8,436 bases of DNA from Lachnospiraceae bacterium (GTDB lineage: Bacteria > Bacillota > Clostridia > Lachnospirales > Lachnospiraceae): NCBI GenBank assembly GCA_022790905.1, contig JAAVYC010000032.1, forward strand, positions 1-8,436, read 5' to 3'. Within the stretch, counting starts at the first letter, position 1; the number at the start of each line of letters is the position of its first letter. Shown in pieces: positions 1 through 6,738 of the stretch. The notes under the pieces are model-generated. The model was not told the origin of the DNA. It made no database searches and saw only the letters and a list, made by a program, of their open reading frames with translations. Made by a program: the position numbers and the translations under genes.

Positions 1-534
1 ATCTCCTCTCCAATCGAGCTATTTACAAGTATATCTTTTCTAATTTTTACAAGCGTTATGTTAGCTTCTTTTATCGTAAGCACCTATAGAAATAAAACCA
101 TACATTTAATGTTCTCCTATCCTATCAAAAGGCAGAAAATTTTAGCAGCCCAGATGATAGCTGTATGGATTTTTAATTTTATTGCTTTAGTTGCAACAAA
201 ACTACTGCTTTATACCTGTGTGTCTTTAGGATCACAATCTATGCTGTCATCCTTCGTCATTGACTTTCAAATGGGAACTTTGTCTTTCTACCTTCAGCTC
301 CTGATAAAATCAGTTGTGACTGTCAGCATGAGTTTTATTGCACTATTTATCGGAACAACTATGAACTCATCCAAAGCCACTATTATTACTTCCTTTATTC
401 TGATCTTTCTCACGCAGGCAAATATCGGAGATCTTTCACTCGCGAATAACGCAATATTTCCTGTTATTCTAACGGTGATCTCACTTCTATTTGCATGGCT
501 GTCTATTCGCAATGCGGAGACAAAAGACTTTTAA
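1..534 (+). CDS. ABC-2 type transporter permease (3' part, 5' end outside window)
   Basis: The reading frame is open from base 1 to a TAA stop at 532-534, so this is the C-terminal part of a larger protein and the ATG at 58 is probably internal. The visible part is highly hydrophobic, with about four to five membrane segments. It carries the short charged loop STYRNKTIHLMFSYPIKRQK, typical of ABC-2 permeases of the bacitracin/lantibiotic-export type (BcrB or LanEG-like), where cytoplasmic STYR and YPIKR stretches lie between helices. Such permeases pair with an ATPase, usually encoded just upstream, which here would lie beyond the left edge. They export or expel membrane-active peptides, or act on the envelope. 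The substrate cannot be read from this fragment. The gene is convergent with the two-component/PepSY operon and ends at the hairpin 557-602. I am confident of the family and unsure of the subfamily. Confidence 0.82.
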   Translation: MSSPIELFTSISFLIFTSVMLASFIVSTYRNKTIHLMFSYPIKRQKILAAQMIAVWIFNFIALVATKLLLYTCVSLGSQSMLSSFVIDFQMGTLSFYLQLLIKSVVTVSMSFIALFIGTTMNSSKATIITSFILIFLTQANIGDLSLANNAIFPVILTVISLLFAWLSIRNAETKDF

Positions 535-556
535 AAAACAATATCTTTATACAAAA

Positions 557-602
557 TTTCATCATGGAACCTGATAAACTGATATCAGAATCCATGATGA
601 AA
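557..602. terminator. Strong bidirectional hairpin between convergent genes
   Basis: A 12-bp perfect inverted repeat, TTTCATCATGGA (557-568) with TCCATGATGAAA (591-602), encloses a second 6-bp stem, CTGATA (571-576) with TATCAG (583-588). The two stems are separated by a 2x2 internal loop and capped by a 6-base loop. It lies between the stop of the permease (534, +) and the stop of the PepSY lipoprotein gene (615, -). Flanking sequence is A/T-rich on both sides, including a T run on the minus strand at 540-531. A shared terminator for the two convergent transcripts is the simplest reading. The stem is AT-rich for an intrinsic terminator and the plus-strand T tract is interrupted. Confidence 0.75.
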
Positions 603-614
603 ATTATTTATATT

Positions 615-1271
615 CTATTTCCGTTCTCCTTCCCATTCCATCACTTTTCCACTGTAAGCATCTATCTTAAATTCATATTGTATATTCTCATAGAAGAGAT
701 CCGCATCGTATTCCTGCCTGCCATCATCTCTCTCTAAATAAATCGAAACATCTTCCACTTTTGCTCCAGGTACACAATCCAGCACCGTCTGAACCGCCTG
801 ATCCTCTGGTATCACTTTGTCATCCGCGGAAGGTGATTTTCGGAAAGCATCTTCGTTGTCATAGGAAAATTTTAAAATCAAACCATCCTCTGCGCTCAAC
901 TCATATTCATACTCTACACCGTCCAAAGATTTGAACTCTATCTCAAATACTTTTCTTCCATCTTCCAACTCCTCTTTTACGGTATTATATTTCATGTCTT
1001 GCTTTTTGAGATCCGCATGTTCTAATGCAATTGTCAATGCTTCATCTCCCGTAATCCCCTGTGTATTCTCTGTCTGATTTTGATCGGTGACATTCTGATC
1101 TGCTCCGGTGGACTTCTGTTCCTCTCCACTGGTAATCGGATTCTTCAAATCTTTTGTTGAAGGATCCGCCTGATTTCCGCAGGCAGTCAGACAAAGTGAG
1201 AGTATCACTGCTGTCGCTCCTAACATTTTCATCCCATAATTTCGACCTGATTGTAGCATATTCCTCTTCAT
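615..1271 (-). CDS. Lipoprotein with two PepSY-like repeats
   Basis: This 218-residue protein starts with a lipoprotein signal peptide: basic N-terminus, hydrophobic stretch at about 17-29, and lipobox LTAC with the modified Cys at 31. It should be anchored on the outer face of the membrane. A polar Asp/Gln/Thr-rich linker (about 32-72) leads to two PepSY-like units, about 74-138 (GDEALTIALEHA ... EYEYELSAEDGLILKFSYD) and about 155-214 (EDQAVQTVLDCV ... YEFKIDAYSGKVMEWEGE). PepSY domains are known as pro-domain inhibitors of peptidases and as parts of envelope regulators. The ATG at 1271 has AGGAGG (1285-1280) 8 bases upstream. The gene follows the sensor kinase by 37 bases and looks cotranscribed with it. 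Inference: it could tune the kinase or an extracellular peptidase. The specific partner is unknown. Confidence 0.88.
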   Translation of the reverse strand: MKRNMLQSGRNYGMKMLGATAVILSLCLTACGNQADPSTKDLKNPITSGEEQKSTGADQNVTDQNQTENTQGITGDEALTIALEHADLKKQDMKYNTVKEELEDGRKVFEIEFKSLDGVEYEYELSAEDGLILKFSYDNEDAFRKSPSADDKVIPEDQAVQTVLDCVPGAKVEDVSIYLERDDGRQEYDADLFYENIQYEFKIDAYSGKVMEWEGERK

Positions 1272-1308
1272 AAAATGATCCTCCTATACTTTAAAATAAT
1301 ATTTGATA

Positions 1309-2568
1309 TTACTGATATGGAAGCTGAACGACAAATACGCTTCCATTGCATATTCCCTTTTCTTGTGTTCTCTCCTTAGAATGAACCGTCACGGTTCCTC
1401 CATGTCTACTGACAATTTCTCTTGTCAAGTACAGACCGACACCGCTACCCTCCTCTTGTTTTACTTCTTTCGTGTGACCGCGATAAAAACGTTTAAAAAT
1501 CAAATGATATTCTTTTTTTGCAATTCCTATTCCCTCATCCTCAATCTCTATTCTCAAAAATGTAACTCGCTTCGCCATTCTTATGAAAATATGTTTTCCC
1601 TCTGGACTATATTTTATAGCATTCTCTAAAAGATTGATCAGAGCTTCCCCCATCCATTTTTTGTCATGTGCTAATTTTAAATTCTGTAACTCCTCTTCTG
1701 CTTCCATTTCTATTTCGATCTGTTTTTCATCGGCTTTGACATGGACACGGTTCACCGCCTCGATTAAAGTCTGAAAAATATCAGAATCTTCTTTTTTTAT
1801 TTCAATCATACCGGCTTCCATACGCGATATCTGAAGCAGCGCTGAAAAAAGATTCTCCAGACCTTTTAACTGTTGGTCACATCTTTTCAAAAATTCTTCC
1901 TGCTCTTTAGGCTGCAAATGATTTTGCTGTAAAATCTCTATACATGTTTTTAATGCTGCCACCGGTGTTTTCAGCTGATGAGAAATATCGGTGACTAACG
2001 ATTTTACCCCCTCCCTTTCTCTCTCACTCTCTTCTTTCCAAAGAGCAATGGTATCTCCTAGAGCTTCTAACTCCATCAAAACATTTGCCGCTTCCCCCTG
2101 TAATATAATCTCTGCCTCATATTGCCTCCCTTTTCGGAACGTATCCACAATTTCCTCCAGTTCCAAAAAAATCTCCTTTTGTTCCCTCCTTTTTCTGTTG
2201 TTATTTAGAAAAAGTAACAGAAGAAATAGAACATATAAGATAGAAGATCCAATTAGAATTATCAAAACATTTCTCTGATAAATGCCCCGATAATAATTTT
2301 TCCCATTTAAAGAATAACCATAATCCTCAATCGAATTATCCGTTTCAATTTCCCGTATCTCATTCTCTTTTAAAAGCTCTGCCGCTGTATCGATGCTCCC
2401 TTTTGCCTCCGTCATCTGAACCAAAATTTCCATTTTTTCGCGATAATCTCTTCGTTCCAGCCGGATTAATACGGCATCAAAGCAGAGAAACACTGTGAAA
2501 AGTAGTATTCCTATGAATACAGAAAAATATTTTTTTCTAAAAAAGGCTGCATTCTTTTGTCCAGACAT
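1309..2568 (-). CDS. Membrane sensor histidine kinase
   Basis: The kinase has 419 residues from the ATG at 2568. That start has GGGGG (2580-2576) 7 bases upstream and overlaps the end of the response-regulator gene by 32 bases, suggesting translational coupling. A longer frame from a TTG at 2622 lacks comparable support. Transmembrane helix 1 is at about 14-35, followed by an external loop of about 65 residues and transmembrane helix 2 at about 101-122. A linker leads to the HisKA domain with the H-box SLVTDISHQLKTPVAAL (phospho-acceptor His197). The ATPase domain shows the N-box (EALINLLENAIKYS, Asn316), G1 (IEDEGIGIA), F-box (IFKRFYRG) and G2 (GSGVGLYLTREI, 374 onward). All catalytic boxes look intact. 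The small external loop suggests ligand binding or control by a membrane or lipoprotein partner, for example the PepSY lipoprotein encoded next. The signal is unknown. Confidence 0.95.
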   Translation of the reverse strand: MSGQKNAAFFRKKYFSVFIGILLFTVFLCFDAVLIRLERRDYREKMEILVQMTEAKGSIDTAAELLKENEIREIETDNSIEDYGYSLNGKNYYRGIYQRNVLIILIGSSILYVLFLLLLFLNNNRKRREQKEIFLELEEIVDTFRKGRQYEAEIILQGEAANVLMELEALGDTIALWKEESEREREGVKSLVTDISHQLKTPVAALKTCIEILQQNHLQPKEQEEFLKRCDQQLKGLENLFSALLQISRMEAGMIEIKKEDSDIFQTLIEAVNRVHVKADEKQIEIEMEAEEELQNLKLAHDKKWMGEALINLLENAIKYSPEGKHIFIRMAKRVTFLRIEIEDEGIGIAKKEYHLIFKRFYRGHTKEVKQEEGSGVGLYLTREIVSRHGGTVTVHSKERTQEKGICNGSVFVVQLPYQ

Positions 2569-3229
2569 ATCCAAGCCCCCGTATGTTCTTAATATATTCT
2601 GGCTTTGACGTATCCTTTTCAATCTTTTCTCGCAAACGCCGAATATTGACCGCTATGGTATTATCGTCCACAAAATTTTCATCAATGTCAAATAAATTTT
2701 GCTGCAATTGTCCTCTCGAGAGAATCTGCTTCGGGTTCTCTAAAAACATTTGCAATAGCTTCCACTCATTTTTTGTCAGAGAAATCTCTCTCCCAGACTT
2801 CAAGATACGCATTTCTTTTCGGTAAAATTGAATGTCACCAGAACTCAAAATATCTTCCTCTGTTTCTGCCTTTCTCCTGAAAACTGCGGCAACCTTCAAC
2901 ATCAAAACCGAGAGACTAAACGGTTTTACAATATAATCATCTGCTCCCGCCTCATAACCCATGACCTGATCTAATTCCTGTCCCAATGCTGTTAAGCAGA
3001 TAATGTGCATATTACTCTCCCCACGAATTTTTTTAATCAGATCCAAACCATTTCCATCGGGCAAGTTGACGTCGCAAATAAAAAGCTGCGGTTTTTTATC
3101 CCAAAAATACTGCTCCGCTTTCGCAATCGTGTCCGTCGAAATTACTTCATAGCCCTCCTTTTGCAAAGAAAAGCTAATCCCACGATTGATACTCTCCTCA
3201 TCTTCCAGAATTAAAATTGTATTCTCCAT
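2537..3229 (-). CDS. OmpR-family response regulator
   Basis: This 230-residue protein is first in the minus-strand operon. The receiver domain (about 1-120) has the acidic pocket Glu9/Asp10/Glu11, phospho-acceptor Asp53 (LFICDVNLPDG), Thr80 and Lys102 (YIVKPF). The winged-helix DNA-binding domain (about 130-227) includes EISLTKNEWKLLQMFLENP, DDNTIAVNIRRLREKIEK and the closing RGLGYVW, as in the OmpR/PhoB class. The ATG at 3229 has a weaker ribosome site (GAGGA, spacing about 12). The stop lies inside the kinase gene, giving the 32-base overlap typical of cognate pairs. It is divergent from the sigma-factor gene across 151 bases. Its targets cannot be read here. The neighbouring permease and PepSY lipoprotein make an envelope or antimicrobial-peptide response plausible but unproven. 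Confidence 0.95.
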   Translation of the reverse strand: MENTILILEDEESINRGISFSLQKEGYEVISTDTIAKAEQYFWDKKPQLFICDVNLPDGNGLDLIKKIRGESNMHIICLTALGQELDQVMGYEAGADDYIVKPFSLSVLMLKVAAVFRRKAETEEDILSSGDIQFYRKEMRILKSGREISLTKNEWKLLQMFLENPKQILSRGQLQQNLFDIDENFVDDNTIAVNIRRLREKIEKDTSKPEYIKNIRGLGYVWTKECSLF

Positions 3230-3259
3230 AAATTCTATTTTTTCCTCTTATTTTTTATA

Positions 3260-3288
3260 AGTATAGCATTTTAAAAACTTTTTTGAAA
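3260..3288 (-). promoter_or_regulatory. Candidate sigma-A promoter of the response-regulator operon
   Basis: On the minus strand there is an extended -10, TGCTATACT, whose TATACT hexamer is 3265-3260. A weak -35-like TTTCAA (3288-3283, spacing 17) or TTCAAA (3287-3282, spacing 16) precedes it. The expected transcript start, near 3253, would leave about a 24-base leader before the ATG at 3229. The -35 zone occupies the same bases as the ECF -35 of the divergent sigma-factor promoter. Confidence 0.55.
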
Positions 3289-3310
3289 CCTTTTTTCTCT
3301 CCCAATTGTC
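3284..3310 (+). promoter_or_regulatory. ECF sigma (SigV-type) autoregulatory promoter
   Basis: TGAAAC (3284-3289) is followed by a 17-base spacer starting CTTTTTT and then TGTC (3307-3310). This matches the ECF promoter pattern of the Bacillus SigV/SigM/SigW group (TGAAAC, 16-17 bases, CGTC or CGTA), including the T-tract just after the -35. The motif lies about 70 bases before the sigma-factor start codon and points toward it, as expected for positive autoregulation. The C of CGTC is replaced by T. Confidence 0.75.
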
Positions 3311-3380
3311 TATATAATATAAACAGTTCAAAAAATCTAAAACATTTTCCCCCAGGCTAATGTTGAAAGGAGGCTCCGCA

Positions 3381-3863
3381 GTGAAAAGTCTAATAGAACA
3401 GACACTTTTAGACAACTATGAAAAATATTATCGCATCGCTTACAGTTATATGAAAAATGAACACGATGCTCTAGATGTTGTCCAGGAAAGTGCCTATAAA
3501 GCGATGAAACAGTGGAAAAAAGTAAAACAGGAGCAGTATATTGAGACCTGGATTTATAAAATCGTTGTCAATACTGCCCTGAATGTTTTAAAAAAGCAGC
3601 AAAAACATTCCTCGTACGAAGAATCATTGATTACAGAACCTTCGTATGAAGAAAATTTTGAACAGCATGATGATCTCATATCTCTTTTAGCCACTTTAGA
3701 AGAAAAAGATCGCACTGTTATTATACTTCGCTTTTTTGAGGATTTAAAAATCGAACAAATCGCTTCTATTATTGGAGAAAATTCCAATACTACAAAGTCT
3801 CGGCTTTATCGCGCAATACGCAAATTGCGATTAAATGCAGATATCACATCTTGTTCTTTATAA
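3381..3863 (+). CDS. sigV: ECF RNA polymerase sigma factor, SigV type
   Basis: This 160-residue protein has sigma-70 region 2 (about 11-75: YSYMKNEHDALDVVQESAYKAM, then ETWIYKIVVNTALNVLKK) and region 4 (about 100-152: LEEKDRTVIILRFFEDLKIEQIASI, then NTTKSRLYRAIRKLR). There is no region 1 or 3, as in ECF factors. The start is GTG at 3381, with AAAGGAGG (3366-3373) 7 bases upstream. The in-frame ATG at 3360 lies upstream of that ribosome site and would translate it. The downstream gene is a clear RsiV-type anti-sigma factor, and the RFFEDLKIEQIA segment fits my recollection of Bacillus SigV. Expected role: directing transcription of lysozyme-defence genes once RsiV is destroyed. In Bacillus the operon also carries the peptidoglycan O-acetylase oatA, which is absent here. 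Confidence 0.9.
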   Translation: MKSLIEQTLLDNYEKYYRIAYSYMKNEHDALDVVQESAYKAMKQWKKVKQEQYIETWIYKIVVNTALNVLKKQQKHSSYEESLITEPSYEENFEQHDDLISLLATLEEKDRTVIILRFFEDLKIEQIASIIGENSNTTKSRLYRAIRKLRLNADITSCSL

Positions 3864-3879
3864 AGGAGGTTTTGAAATC

Positions 3880-4770
3880 ATGAAAAGTACAGACAACAAA
3901 GATATTCAAAATTTAAAAAACGCATATAAAAATATTCCGGTCCCAGAAGAAGCAAAAAAGCGGATAGAAACAGGCATTGCCAAAGCCAATGAGAAAAATC
4001 GGGATACTAAAATTGTCACATTTGCCAAAGGATTTGGTATCACAGTCGCTGCTGCTATGGTCACAATCACAGTGCTCGCCAATTCCAATCAAAGTGTTGC
4101 CCATGCTATGACAAAAATCCCGATTATCGGAAGTTTCGCTAAAATTGTTACTTTCAGAGATTATCAAAACGAAACGAAAGACTTTAACGCCTCCGTTAAA
4201 GTGCCTAAAATTGAATCAGACGATGCTTCTTCTTCCGATTCCAAAAATTTGAAAAAGACAAACAAATCTATCGAGGAATACGCAAACGAGTTTATTTCGT
4301 TATATGAAACCGATTTAAAAGCCTCTAACGGAGAGGGCAATTATTCTCTAGAGTCTGATTACAAGGTAATTCGAGAAACCGATCAATATCTGGCGATTAA
4401 AATTGATACCACTCTGGTTATGGCAAGCGGTACACAGTTTACAAAAGTATTTAATGTAGATAAAACCACCGGATCTATGTTAAATCTATCTGATTTCTTC
4501 CAAAAAGACAGCGATTACATCAAAGTGATCAGTGACAACATCAAAAAGCAAATGGAAGAACAGATGAAATCCGACGAAAATATTTCTTATTTTTACAATT
4601 CTGATGTACCGGAATGGGATTTTCAAACAATCACGGAAGATACCAGTTTTTATTTCAATGAAAAAGAGGAACTTGTCCTCAATTTCAATGAATATGAGGT
4701 CGCACCAGGCTATATGGGAGCTGTCTCTTTCACGATTCCCCGCTCTGTGACAGACCCGCTTTTAAAGTAA
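3880..4770 (+). CDS. rsiV: Anti-sigma factor RsiV, lysozyme receptor
   Basis: The protein has 296 residues from the ATG at 3880, with AAAGGAGG (3862-3869) overlapping the sigma-gene stop codon and 10 bases of spacing. The cytoplasmic N-terminal part (1-49) should hold the sigma factor. One membrane segment follows (about 51-67), then the external segment AHAMTKIPIIG (74-84) and a DUF3298-type domain (about 190-290) with YIKVISDNIKKQMEEQM and FNEYEVAPGYMGAVSFTIP. These stretches match what I recall of Bacillus subtilis RsiV, which binds lysozyme directly, is cut by signal peptidase after an AxA motif, and is then degraded by an RseP-type protease. The AHA at 74-76 just outside the membrane is the equivalent site. 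Tandem TAA stops end the gene. The vanS-like gene converges 27 bases away, and no terminator hairpin is evident. Confidence 0.93.
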   Translation: MKSTDNKDIQNLKNAYKNIPVPEEAKKRIETGIAKANEKNRDTKIVTFAKGFGITVAAAMVTITVLANSNQSVAHAMTKIPIIGSFAKIVTFRDYQNETKDFNASVKVPKIESDDASSSDSKNLKKTNKSIEEYANEFISLYETDLKASNGEGNYSLESDYKVIRETDQYLAIKIDTTLVMASGTQFTKVFNVDKTTGSMLNLSDFFQKDSDYIKVISDNIKKQMEEQMKSDENISYFYNSDVPEWDFQTITEDTSFYFNEKEELVLNFNEYEVAPGYMGAVSFTIPRSVTDPLLK

Positions 4771-4797
4771 TAAACACGATACATGATGGCTGACAGA

Positions 4798-5907
4798 TTA
4801 TATACGATATGGCAATTCGATTTGAAAGGTGATGTTTTCATTTTCGCTCTCTGCCCGTATCGTTCCCCCGTGAAGCTCTATAATCTCTTTTGAAATTGCA
4901 AGCCCCAGCCCCGCTCCGCCGCTTTTCGTGGAGCGGGAAGTATCCAGACGATAGAATTGCTCGAAAATACGCTCTAATTTTTCCGGAATAATCGTCTGTC
5001 CACAATTGTGAAATACCATATGAAGCCTATCTTCCTCTATGGTTACTTCTATCGTAATGGTCGTATCCGGATAGCTGTAATTGACTGCATTTCGCAGTAA
5101 ATTATCCAAAACCCTCTGCATTTTATCTACATCACAGGCGAACATCAAGTCTTGCGGGCAGGATAACTGAATCTTCAAGTTTTTCTCCCCTAACATCGGA
5201 TGAAACTCATAAGTTAGCTGCTCCAGCAAACGGGTGAAATTGATATGTCTTATCTCCAATGTCAGAGTCGTCAGATTAAATCTTGTAATTTCAAAAAATT
5301 CATTGATCAATTCTTCTAAACGCTCCGCTTTTTCTAGCGAAATATCAATGTATTTCTTCTGTAATTGGGATGAAATTTCTTGTTCCTCCTTTAATAAAGT
5401 CAAATAACCAATTACAGATGTCAACGGTGTTTTTAAATCATGTGCCAAATAGACGATCAAATCATTTTTTCGCTGCTCTGCCTCTTTTGCCGCTCTCTCA
5501 TTCTGCCGAACCTTCATTCTAAGTTCTGTAAAATTCAGGGCAATTCCCTTTAACTCCGCTGAAAGTTCAATCGGTGCATCTCCTGTATCGTAGATTTTTT
5601 CTACTGCTCCCGCAATCTCCTCTATCTGCTGATAGGGCTCTCTAAAAACGCGGTAAAGAATTCCTACAAATCCACCTATTATATATGCCGCAGCAAAAAA
5701 CCAAAAATAGTTTGTAAACATATGTGCCAAACGGTACATAATATCATATTCCTGATATACCCGAAGTCGGTAAAAACCTTTGAGTGTGATGATCACAAAT
5801 ATTCCAGCCACCATATAGAATATCATCATAAACAGGGTCCAAAAAATTCGATTTTGCAGACTTCGCTGATTTTCTTTTGATAATTTACGGTTCAATTTGA
5901 TATCCAA
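4798..5907 (-). CDS. VanS-type sensor histidine kinase
   Basis: This 369-residue kinase has transmembrane helices at about 22-41 and 66-86 with only about 25 residues outside, a HAMP-like linker (87-140), and the HisKA motif AEQRKNDLIVYLAHDLKTP with His156. The ATPase domain has the N-box DNLLRNAVNYS (Asn269), an N-C-G in place of the usual D-x-G in G1 (302-303), the F-box IFEQFYRLD and G2 GGAGLGLAISKEI. VanS of Tn1546, as I recall it, shares the AEQRKND-YLAHD motif and an N-x-G G1 box. The likely start is TTG at 5907, giving MDIKLN, which aligns with VanS MVIKLK and overlaps the regulator gene by 23 bases. GGGGAG abuts that TTG with no spacer, so TTG at 5895 is an alternative. No van ligase genes are nearby, so glycopeptide resistance is not implied. 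Confidence 0.9.
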   Translation of the reverse strand: MDIKLNRKLSKENQRSLQNRIFWTLFMMIFYMVAGIFVIITLKGFYRLRVYQEYDIMYRLAHMFTNYFWFFAAAYIIGGFVGILYRVFREPYQQIEEIAGAVEKIYDTGDAPIELSAELKGIALNFTELRMKVRQNERAAKEAEQRKNDLIVYLAHDLKTPLTSVIGYLTLLKEEQEISSQLQKKYIDISLEKAERLEELINEFFEITRFNLTTLTLEIRHINFTRLLEQLTYEFHPMLGEKNLKIQLSCPQDLMFACDVDKMQRVLDNLLRNAVNYSYPDTTITIEVTIEEDRLHMVFHNCGQTIIPEKLERIFEQFYRLDTSRSTKSGGAGLGLAISKEIIELHGGTIRAESENENITFQIELPYRI

Positions 5908-6583
5908 CTCCCCATACAGTTTTGATAAATTTCGGTTTTCTGGACGGCTCCTTTAACTTCTCACGAAGTCTCCCGATATGAGCCATCACTGTATTATTAT
6001 TATCCAAATATTTTTCTCCCCAAACTGCTTCAAATAATTCCTCAGAAGAGACAACTTTCCCTATATTTTCACACAAATACCAAAGCAAAGAAAATTCTGT
6101 AGGCGTCAGTGCAATCTCCTTCCCATAAAGTGTACACTTTCTGGAATTTTTGTTGATAATCAGTCCACGGACATCATATTCGCTAGCACTGTTTTCTTCC
6201 GCCACATTCTGATTATAGGTCGTATAACGCCGAAGCTGCGTCTTAACTCTCGCCACAACTTCCAGCGGATTAAATGGTTTTGTAATATAATCATCCGCCC
6301 CAAGCGTTAATCCTGTGATCTTATCCATCTCCTCCACTCTTGCAGTTAACATAATTACTGGAAAAAGAAATTTTTCTCGTATTTTACGAAGAAGCGCCAA
6401 TCCATCAACATCCGGAAGCATAATATCCAAAAGAGCAAGACTGATCTCTGTATTTTGAAGACAGTCCAACGCATGTGTTCCATCATAAAATTTATAGACA
6501 CAAAAGCCCTCATTTTTCAAATATACTTCTAAAAGATCTGCGATCTCTCTTTCGTCATCTACTACTAAGATATTTTCCTGCAT
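5885..6583 (-). CDS. VanR-type OmpR-family response regulator
   Basis: The regulator has 232 residues from the ATG at 6583, with AAGGAG (6601-6596) about 12 bases upstream. An earlier in-frame start at 6622 has no visible ribosome site. The receiver has Asp9/Asp10, phospho-acceptor Asp53 (LLDIMLPDVDG), Thr80 and Lys102 (YITKPFNPLEVVARVKTQLRRY). The winged helix (about 135-230) carries ALTPTEFSLLWYLCENIGKV, NNTVMAHIGRLREKL and KTVWGVGYQIEP at the end. The N-terminal ILVVDDEREIADLLEVYLKNEG, KITGLTLGADDYITKPF and the C-terminal VWGVGY closely resemble VanR of Tn1546 as I remember it. It pairs with the overlapping kinase. The candidate targets in this window are its own promoter and the C39 peptidase gene just upstream. 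Confidence 0.93.
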   Translation of the reverse strand: MQENILVVDDEREIADLLEVYLKNEGFCVYKFYDGTHALDCLQNTEISLALLDIMLPDVDGLALLRKIREKFLFPVIMLTARVEEMDKITGLTLGADDYITKPFNPLEVVARVKTQLRRYTTYNQNVAEENSASEYDVRGLIINKNSRKCTLYGKEIALTPTEFSLLWYLCENIGKVVSSEELFEAVWGEKYLDNNNTVMAHIGRLREKLKEPSRKPKFIKTVWGVGYQIEP

Positions 6584-6639
6584 GATATTATTACTCTCCT
6601 TTTTTATCCGACGCATAAGCATGTCTTTTATCGATATTT

Positions 6640-6674
6640 ATTATATCATGGATAAACGATTTATGACATGATAT
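6640..6674 (-). promoter_or_regulatory. Palindrome overlapping the candidate vanR-like promoter
   Basis: ATATCATG (6643-6650) and CATGATAT (6667-6674) are perfect inverted arms. Between them a second inverted pair, ATAAA and TTTAT, flanks CGA, giving a nearly continuous 32-bp dyad. On the minus strand the -10 candidate TATAAT (6645-6640) overlaps the downstream arm. A poor -35, TGTCAT (6668-6663), lies at 17-base spacing inside the dyad. Expected transcription would start near 6633, about 50 bases before the regulator ATG. The dyad could be an operator or a transcript hairpin. It could also end the peptidase transcript, though it lacks a following T run. Confidence 0.5.
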
Positions 6675-6738
6675 CTCTTTTATGCGATCATGCAGGAATC
6701 ATATTGATTGATTTCTTTTTAAACTAAAATTAATTTTT

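Noticed and set aside
495..737. Plus-strand reading frame across the hairpin into the lipoprotein gene
   Set aside because: It overlaps the permease end, the terminator hairpin and the antisense of a clear lipoprotein gene, and has no ribosome site or recognisable sequence.
3283..3318. Housekeeping promoter for sigV using TTGAAA (3283-3288) and TATAAT (3313-3318)
   Set aside because: The spacing is 24 bases, far from the usual 17. The ECF pattern at 3284-3310 fits better, though TATAAT might act weakly alone.
3360..3380. ATG at 3360 as the sigma-factor start
   Set aside because: It would place the strong AAAGGAGG (3366-3373) inside the gene and has no ribosome site of its own. The GTG at 3381 is ideally spaced from that site.
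4771..4797. Terminator between rsiV and the vanS-like gene
   Set aside because: No inverted repeat with a T run was found in this 27-base gap. Termination may occur inside the convergent gene.
4798..6583. Glycopeptide-resistance cluster
   Set aside because: The regulator and kinase are VanRS-like, but no D-Ala ligase, VanH, VanX, VanY or VanT gene is in the window.
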